Positions 7,821 through 12,312 of a stretch of 12,312 bases of DNA are shown here, one piece after another. The stretch is from positions 1 to 12,312 of the forward strand of contig CAVOJV010000021.1 in assembly GCA_963696325.1 (NCBI GenBank). Direction: 5' to 3'. The position numbers and the translations under genes were made by a program. A model generated the notes under the pieces. That model did no database searches. It was not told where the DNA came from and saw only the letters and a list, made by a program, of their open reading frames with translations. Source of the DNA: CAVOJV01 sp963696325 (GTDB lineage: Bacteria > Pseudomonadota > Gammaproteobacteria > Competibacterales > Competibacteraceae). How positions within the stretch are numbered: position 1 is the first letter of the stretch; every line of letters starts with the position of its first letter.

Positions 7821-7873
7821 CAGCGTGCAAAAGTATCCAGGTTGTCGGGGAAAACAGCGTCCAAAAAGGACCA
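7821..7873 (+). repeat. Paired direct repeats at the IS21 left end
   Basis: CAGCGTGCAAAAGTATCCA at 7821-7839 and CAGCGTCCAAAAAGGACCA at 7855-7873 agree at 14 of 19 positions and are spaced 34 bases start to start. IS21-family ends typically carry such multiple repeats as transposase-binding sites. Confidence 0.65.
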
Positions 7874-7904
7874 CCCCGAGGTGTTAAACCCTCTGGTTTT
7901 TACC

Positions 7905-7908
7905 GGAG
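7905..7908 (+). promoter_or_regulatory. Ribosome binding site deciding the istA start
   Basis: GGAG lies nine bases before the GTG at 7918. This supports GTG as the istA start, as no ATG lies near. Confidence 0.6.
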
Positions 7909-7917
7909 AAACCTGGA

Positions 7918-9429
7918 GTGACCTACTTGGAAACCATCGGAAAAATTCGTCGTCGTCATTTTGTCGAAGGCGAGACCATCAGCCAGCTTGCCCGTGACTT
8001 TCAGCTGACGCGTAAGACCGTCCGCAACTACCTGAAGAGCACCGACCCGGATCCCAGCTATACGCGTCAGCATCAACCGCAACCCAAGCTGGGCGCTTTT
8101 CAGTCGCTGCTGGAAGCATGGTTAAAGAACGAGAGCCAACGACCCAGGCGTGAGCGCCGGACCGCCCAGCGCTTGTATGAAGGACTCCAGCGCGAAGGCT
8201 ATGCCGGTGCCTATGACAGCGTGCAGCGGTTTGTGAAAGCTTGGAAGGGCGATAGACGGCCTTCGCTCACGCAAGCGTTCGTGCCCCTGTCGTTTCTGCC
8301 GGGTGCCAAGTACCAGTTTGACTGGAGTCACGAGGTGATGGTTCTGGGGGGTGTCGTACAGACGGTGAAAGTAGCGCACTTCCGGCTGTGCTACAGCCGG
8401 CAGAGGTTCGTGGCGGCCTTTCCCCGTGAAACCCAGGAGATGATCTTCGAGGCCCATAATCGAGCCTTCGTCTTTTTCGGGGGCGTGCCCCTGGCAGGCA
8501 TCTACGACAATCCCAAGCCAATCGTCACGACGGTCTTCACCGGCAAGGAGCGTGCGTTCAATCGTCGCTTTCTGGCCTTGATGAATCATTACCTGATCGA
8601 ACCCATTGCCGGTACCCCGGCCGCCGGCTGGGAAAAAGGTCAGGTGGAAAACCAAGTGGGCAACCTCCGGGAATGGTTGTTCACGCCACGCCTGGCGTTC
8701 GCCGATTTCACTGAACTCAATGGCTGGTTGGAACCGCGTTGCCGGGAACTGGCCCAGCGCTTTCATCCGGAGCCAAGCGACCGGCGCATTGCCGAGGTGT
8801 TCGAGGAGGAGCGTCCGCGGTTGCGGCCCTTCACGGCCGCTGTCGACGGTTATTTTGAACCGACCGTGCGGGTGTCTTCCACCTGCCTGGTGGCCGGTGA
8901 CCGTAATCGCTACAGCGTACCGGCGGACTATGCCGGGAAAACCGCTTCCCTGCGTGCCTATGCCGATCGCATCCGAGTGGTGGCGGAAGCGCGAGTGGTA
9001 GCCGAACATCCCCGACAGTTCGGGCGGGGGCGGTTTATCTTCGATCCCTGGCACTCTCTGCCCGTGCTGGAACGAAAACCCGGCGCGCTACGCGATGGGG
9101 CGCCTTTCCAGCAATGGGACCTCCCAGCCTCGGTGCGCAAGGTCCTGGAACTGTTCCTCACGCAAAAGGGCGGCGACAAGGCCTTTGTCGAACTGCTGCT
9201 GGTGACCCGTCCGCACGGCCTGGAACCCCTGGAAGTGGCTTGCGATCTGGCCCTGGAGCAAGGTCTGGCGACTCTGCCGGTCATCCTCAATCATCTCCAT
9301 CGCTTGATGGCCCCCCTGCCACCAGCACGGCTGGAAACGCCTGATCGGCTCCGCTTGCACCAGGAACCGCGGGCCGACGGTGACCGCTATGATCAGCTCC
9401 GCCAGCGGGAGGCAACCTATGCGGGCTGA
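7918..9429 (+). CDS. istA: IS21-family transposase IstA
   Basis: This 503-residue DDE transposase cuts and joins the IS21 ends together with the ATPase IstB. The N-terminal helix-turn-helix is seen in ETISQLARDFQLTRKTVRNYL (residues 19-39). The rve catalytic core carries D135 in YQFDWSHE, D197 in GIYDNPKP and E244 in KGQVENQVG. The C-terminal part has RNRYSVPADYAGKTASLRAY, the beta-strand domain usual in IstA. The length is normal and there is no frameshift. The start is GTG 7918, preceded by GGAG. The stop at 9427-9429 overlaps the istB start by 11 bases, as usual for translationally coupled istA and istB. The protein is probably intact, but without IstB and the right end it cannot move this copy. 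Confidence 0.95.
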   Translation: MTYLETIGKIRRRHFVEGETISQLARDFQLTRKTVRNYLKSTDPDPSYTRQHQPQPKLGAFQSLLEAWLKNESQRPRRERRTAQRLYEGLQREGYAGAYDSVQRFVKAWKGDRRPSLTQAFVPLSFLPGAKYQFDWSHEVMVLGGVVQTVKVAHFRLCYSRQRFVAAFPRETQEMIFEAHNRAFVFFGGVPLAGIYDNPKPIVTTVFTGKERAFNRRFLALMNHYLIEPIAGTPAAGWEKGQVENQVGNLREWLFTPRLAFADFTELNGWLEPRCRELAQRFHPEPSDRRIAEVFEEERPRLRPFTAAVDGYFEPTVRVSSTCLVAGDRNRYSVPADYAGKTASLRAYADRIRVVAEARVVAEHPRQFGRGRFIFDPWHSLPVLERKPGALRDGAPFQQWDLPASVRKVLELFLTQKGGDKAFVELLLVTRPHGLEPLEVACDLALEQGLATLPVILNHLHRLMAPLPPARLETPDRLRLHQEPRADGDRYDQLRQREATYAG

Positions 9430-9751
9430 ACTTATCGCGCAACTCAAAGCCTTGCGTCTCTATGGCATGGCACAGGCCTTGACAGATCTGGTGACCCCGC
9501 CGACTGAGCCACCCCCACTGGCGGAGCCGTGGCTCCAACCGTTGCTCAATGCCGAACGGGCGGATCGGCAAGCGCGGACCTTGCAGTATCAACTGAAGAC
9601 CGCGCGCTTTCCCCTGCATCGGGAGTTGGCGACCTTTGACTTCCAGGAGTCCCCTGTCCCCGAACCGCGCGTGCGATCCTTGCGCGCTGCGCAGTTCACC
9701 GACATCGCCCAGAATTTGATTTTCGTCGGCGGAACCGGGACCGTGACATGA
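9419..9751 (+). pseudogene. istB: IS21-family helper ATPase IstB, truncated in Walker A
   Basis: IstB is the AAA+ ATPase that selects targets and activates IstA. A normal protein has about 250 residues; here only about 108 genuine residues remain. The N-terminal helical domain is present (AQLKALRLYGMAQALTDLV, then RADRQARTLQYQLKTARFP). The sequence reaches QNLIFVGGTGT at the Walker A motif, where the family continues GKTHL. It instead runs into VT and TGA (9749-9751). Foreign sequence therefore starts at about 9744, three bases into or just after the second Thr codon of the P-loop. The missing half should lie on the far side of the recombinase element. The truncated product has no nucleotide-binding site. 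Confidence 0.92.
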
Positions 9752-9767
9752 TGCGCACCTCTCTATG

Positions 9768-11828
9768 TTATTGAACATCCATAATTCTCTGTTTGTCATT
9801 GGCTGTTCGTGGGGGCTCGCGCAGCGCGTTTTGTACGGCCGGTGAGGCGAGGTCATCTCGGTGAATGACCCAAGGGGCGCCGACACAGACTTGAGTGGCA
9901 GACAGAATCCGGCGCTTAATCAAGCGCCGCACGGTCATGGTACTGACACCCAGCTGTTCCGCGGCCTCCTGCAGAGTGACCTCCTGGCGAGCCTGTCGTT
10001 CCCCCTCCTCGTAGACCGCGATTGCCTGATCATTCCGAAAGACGCATACCCGGTTTCGGGTCCAGACGAGCCCCTTGGCTGTGCGTTTGCCCGCACGATT
10101 GAGGAGGGCGGCGAGGTGAGCGTCAGGCATCAGGCGAGCCAATGCGCGGACCATCTGCTCGACCTCCACGTCCGTCTTCCAGCGGTGAAGGCCACTGCGA
10201 TTTTTGACGACCTCGAGTTCGGTGTGGTCGCCACCTTGCCAATGCAGCACCAGATGAATGCGCTGATCGACCAGGGAGACGACAATTTCTTTGAGTACCG
10301 TGCGCAAGAGGCGCTTCTTGATCTCGGGTGAACTCGCAGGATGATGCCAGACCGTCGGTAGGTCATCTGCCAAGGCCACTAGTGCTTGCCGCTGTTCATC
10401 AGTAGGTAGGGGATCGGAACCTCGCAACGTCTCCAATTCCCCCTCGCGTTGCTGAACGAGACGCAATGCCTCATTCCAGCGCTGCTCGAGTTCCGCGGCG
10501 ACCAGCCGGTTTTCGGGCTCCACCGCATCATACTGGCGCCGAACCCGGTTGGCCTCGAACCGGGCCTGCTCCAAGGCGAGTTGGCGTTGGTGCCGAACCG
10601 CGTCCCCCTCCCGCTCACGCCTTCGCAGGGCCTCCAGGGCCGCCTCGATGCCCATCGGTTTCAGGACCTCCAGGACTTCCTCCGCAACCACCTGGTCGAC
10701 CCGCAGCCCGCCGAATGAAATGCAGTTACTGGCGACCCCATGGTTGAGCAGGGCGCCTCGGCAAAGATAGCGACCGACGCGACCTTGTTTGCCGCTGTAC
10801 TGCACCGTCAGCTTCCGACCGCAATGCCCACACCGCAGCAGTCCCGGCAAGAGGGCCTCGCCCTGTTTTACCGAACCTCGTACCATCATGCTACCTCTGC
10901 CGTTGGCGTTCTCTCCAATCAGGGCTTGATTCGCTTGGTACTCCTGCCAGCCGATATAGCCCTTGTGGTGATCGATGATGAGCACCTCCCAAGCGTCCTG
11001 TCCCCGGCGACAACCCTTGGTGATCTGCTTACGCCCATTCTCGATCCGCGTGCGCGACTCCGTGCGACCATAGGCATAAACTCCGGCATAAACGGGATTG
11101 GTCAGGGTCTTGTGGATCGTATTGTAGACCGGCAATTTCCAGATGATCCGCCGCCCCTCGGGACCGTAATCTACCGCAGGCAACTCGATCCGTTCCTCCC
11201 GCAGCCAAAGCAAGACCTGACGAACACTGCCGAATTCACGGAACTGCTGGAATACCAAACCGATGCTCTGTTGAACGTGGCGGTCGGGATCCTTTTCCAG
11301 GCGATGGTCCCGCGTCCGTACATAGCCGACGGCAACCGTGGTATACAGCTCACCGCGCGCGGCTCTCAACTTGAGGGCTTCCTGCGAGCGTTGGCGAAAG
11401 GTTGCAAGCTCCATCTCGCTGAGGGTACCTTTCAGGCCCAACAGGAGCCGATCATTGGGGTGGCGTGGATCATAAATGCCGTCTTCATCCACCAAAAGAG
11501 TATTGACCAGTCCACAGAACTCCAGCAACGTGTGCCAATCGCGACCGTTTCTCGCCAAGCGCGACGCTTCAATGGAGAAGACCGCTCCCACCGCCCCCTT
11601 ACAGACCGCTGCCAGGAGCCGGTCGAAGCCCGCCCGCGCGATACAAGCCGAACGGCCGAGATCTTCATCCAGGATCACGATGTCCTCCCAACCGAGTTGT
11701 TGGGCCCGGTCCTTAAGCCCATATTGTCGGCGCTGGCTCTCGCGGTGGTGGTTCACTTGCTCAAGGGTGGACTGCCGAATATAGACATAGGCGCTACGCC
11801 GCAAGTGTTCGGAGGTGATCTTACTCAT
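9768..11828 (-). CDS. Large serine recombinase with zinc ribbon and C-terminal helix-turn-helix
   Basis: This 686-residue site-specific recombinase is of the resolvase/invertase superfamily, large serine type. The N-terminal catalytic domain has nucleophile S20 in YVYIRQST, then EASRLARNGRDWHTLLEF and the E-helix region EMELATFRQRSQEALKL (about residues 130-160). The middle recombinase domain includes KLPVYNTIHKTLTNPVYAG. A zinc ribbon follows with C333, C336, C356 and C369. A long charged coiled-coil-like stretch covers about 390-480. Near the C-terminus (616-660) EVTLQEAAEQLGVSTMTVRR is a MerR/excisionase-like helix-turn-helix, which typical phage integrases of this class lack. The start at 11828 has GGAGG nine bases upstream (11842-11838) and overlaps the stop of the upstream gene by eight bases. 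No frameshift is present. It probably mobilises the element it lies in. Confidence 0.93.
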   Translation of the reverse strand: MSKITSEHLRRSAYVYIRQSTLEQVNHHRESQRRQYGLKDRAQQLGWEDIVILDEDLGRSACIARAGFDRLLAAVCKGAVGAVFSIEASRLARNGRDWHTLLEFCGLVNTLLVDEDGIYDPRHPNDRLLLGLKGTLSEMELATFRQRSQEALKLRAARGELYTTVAVGYVRTRDHRLEKDPDRHVQQSIGLVFQQFREFGSVRQVLLWLREERIELPAVDYGPEGRRIIWKLPVYNTIHKTLTNPVYAGVYAYGRTESRTRIENGRKQITKGCRRGQDAWEVLIIDHHKGYIGWQEYQANQALIGENANGRGSMMVRGSVKQGEALLPGLLRCGHCGRKLTVQYSGKQGRVGRYLCRGALLNHGVASNCISFGGLRVDQVVAEEVLEVLKPMGIEAALEALRRREREGDAVRHQRQLALEQARFEANRVRRQYDAVEPENRLVAAELEQRWNEALRLVQQREGELETLRGSDPLPTDEQRQALVALADDLPTVWHHPASSPEIKKRLLRTVLKEIVVSLVDQRIHLVLHWQGGDHTELEVVKNRSGLHRWKTDVEVEQMVRALARLMPDAHLAALLNRAGKRTAKGLVWTRNRVCVFRNDQAIAVYEEGERQARQEVTLQEAAEQLGVSTMTVRRLIKRRILSATQVCVGAPWVIHRDDLASPAVQNALREPPRTANDKQRIMDVQ

Positions 11829-12312
11829 CGCTTTCCGCCTCCGTCGACGGGGCTACGGACGGTGGTTCGAGCATCGTCCACAACAGTTCGCCAAGAAGAT
11901 GAAGAACGCCTGAGCGTTCGCTCTCCGGTATTTTCTTTTCGCCGGTTCGTGGAGAAACAGATCGCTCTGTGGTGGAATGCCTCGTTTCATGGACTTCTCC
12001 CGTGGCTGTTGGCGTCCTCGGACGCACTGCACGAGAGGATAAAAAGCTATCGACCCGTCGACGCAGATCACAAAGCGCCGAAAGAGCGATACGCGGAAGC
12101 TTTACAGTTTCCAGCGTTGCCGCCTGCGGGTCCGTCATCCAGGCTGGAATTAATGCTCTACTCCCATCAGGCTGCTCAAGGATGAAATACGCTTCACCGC
12201 CGTGATGCTGGCAGCCAACCACCTGTACCTGCTCTCCATAGCGGGGGTGATACTGGTAATGAATGACGGTTTCAAAAGCCCGTTGATGAGGAGAATGTCG
12301 TCGTCTTGACCG
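11821..12312 (-). CDS. DUF5372-like partner of the serine recombinase (5' end beyond the window)
   Basis: The frame is open from the window edge to TAA at 11821-11823. Near its visible start it reads FETVIHYQYHPRYGEQVQVV, then EAYFILEQPDGSRALIPAW, a small beta-rich module, followed by MTDPQAATLETVKLPRIAL and a Ser/Thr/Arg-rich disordered tail. I associate the first part with DUF5372 proteins, which are often encoded next to large serine recombinases; the function is unknown. A formal GTG start exists at 12222, but the conserved region begins upstream of it, so the true start is near or past 12312. The last eight bases overlap the recombinase gene, so the two are translated together. It may be a DNA-binding or directionality partner, but that is speculation. 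Confidence 0.7.
   Translation of the reverse strand, partial: RSRRRHSPHQRAFETVIHYQYHPRYGEQVQVVGCQHHGGEAYFILEQPDGSRALIPAWMTDPQAATLETVKLPRIALSALCDLRRRVDSFLSSRAVRPRTPTATGEVHETRHSTTERSVSPRTGEKKIPESERSGVLHLLGELLWTMLEPPSVAPSTEAESDE
11838..11842 (-). promoter_or_regulatory. Ribosome binding site of the serine recombinase, inside the upstream gene
   Basis: GGAGG on the minus strand ends nine bases before the recombinase ATG at 11828 and lies inside the last codons of the upstream gene. This supports coupled translation and fixes the start. Confidence 0.65.

Larger units (their letters stand above)
7814..9743 (+). mobile_element. IS21-family element, left part (right part displaced by another insertion)
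   Basis: The element carries istA and the first half of istB in the standard order with overlapping ends. The left end is placed at the TGTT at 7814, because transposase homology of the older IS4-like gene stops at that point and the IS21-type terminal repeats start just inside. The right end is not in the window: istB is cut at about 9743 by the serine recombinase element, and the rest is expected beyond 12312. The exact left boundary could be off by a few bases. Confidence 0.85.
9744..12312 (-). mobile_element. Serine-recombinase mobile element inserted in istB, open at the window end
   Basis: The element begins within the Walker A codons of istB, 24 bases before the recombinase stop. It contains two overlapping minus-strand genes: a small DUF5372-like gene and a large serine recombinase. 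Its other end is outside the window, so its terminal sequences and total length cannot be stated. No other cargo is visible so far. That the recombinase catalysed this insertion is an inference from the junction position and the gene content. Confidence 0.75.

Noticed and set aside
8122..9054. Open frame of 310 codons on the minus strand
   Set aside because: It is antisense to istA, whose DDE residues and helix-turn-helix are unambiguous.
10740..12185. Long open frame (481 codons) on the plus strand
   Set aside because: It lies antisense to the recombinase and its partner, which carry clear catalytic, zinc and helix-turn-helix motifs. The plus-strand product has no family features; it is a by-product of high GC.
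1..12312. CRISPR array, rRNA genes, replication origin or plasmid functions
   Set aside because: I saw no regularly spaced repeats, no rRNA motifs and no replication or conjugation genes in the window.

Overview
The window is a high-GC stretch of a proteobacterial genome, most likely a gammaproteobacterium. That is judged from the paired TPM-domain genes, the protein families and the codon use; no rRNA or tRNA is present to confirm it. It is an accessory region where an ordinary chromosomal locus has been invaded several times. Only two apparently intact host genes remain, at 4386-4880 and 5348-6085, with pieces of others around them.

Region by region: (1) 4-3975 is a complete Tn3-family transposon with 38-bp inverted repeats at both ends. 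Its transposase gene (tnpA) and serine resolvase gene (tnpR) both lie on the minus strand and both are broken by many small frameshifts. (2) The transposon sits inside a ygcG-like TPM-domain membrane protein gene, whose 3' part resumes at 3976-4383 and is followed by a second, intact TPM-domain gene. (3) 4889-5351 holds two gene tails: the C-terminus of another serine resolvase, and a short conserved C-terminus whose stop overlaps the start of the next gene. (4) 5348-6085 is a conserved hypothetical gene. (5) 6086-6571 has no gene I can identify. (6) 6572-7813 is an IS4-like DDE transposase on the minus strand, missing its start and carrying an in-frame amber codon. (7) 7814-9743 is the left part of an IS21-family element, with an intact istA and an istB cut in its Walker A motif. 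(8) From about 9744 to the window end is an element with a 686-residue serine recombinase preceded by a translationally coupled small gene (DUF5372-like), both on the minus strand. Its far end lies outside the window.

The right half is a nested set of insertions. The IS21 element cut the IS4-like transposase at base 7813/7814, and the recombinase element then cut istB at about 9743/9744. The order of events is therefore IS4-like, then IS21, then the recombinase element. The best candidate for a poorly described system is this last two-gene element, because of its insertion point in the P-loop codons of a helper ATPase, its coupled partner gene and its extra C-terminal helix-turn-helix. A second puzzle is the Tn3 element, whose ends are almost perfect while both its genes are riddled with small indels but keep their protein motifs.
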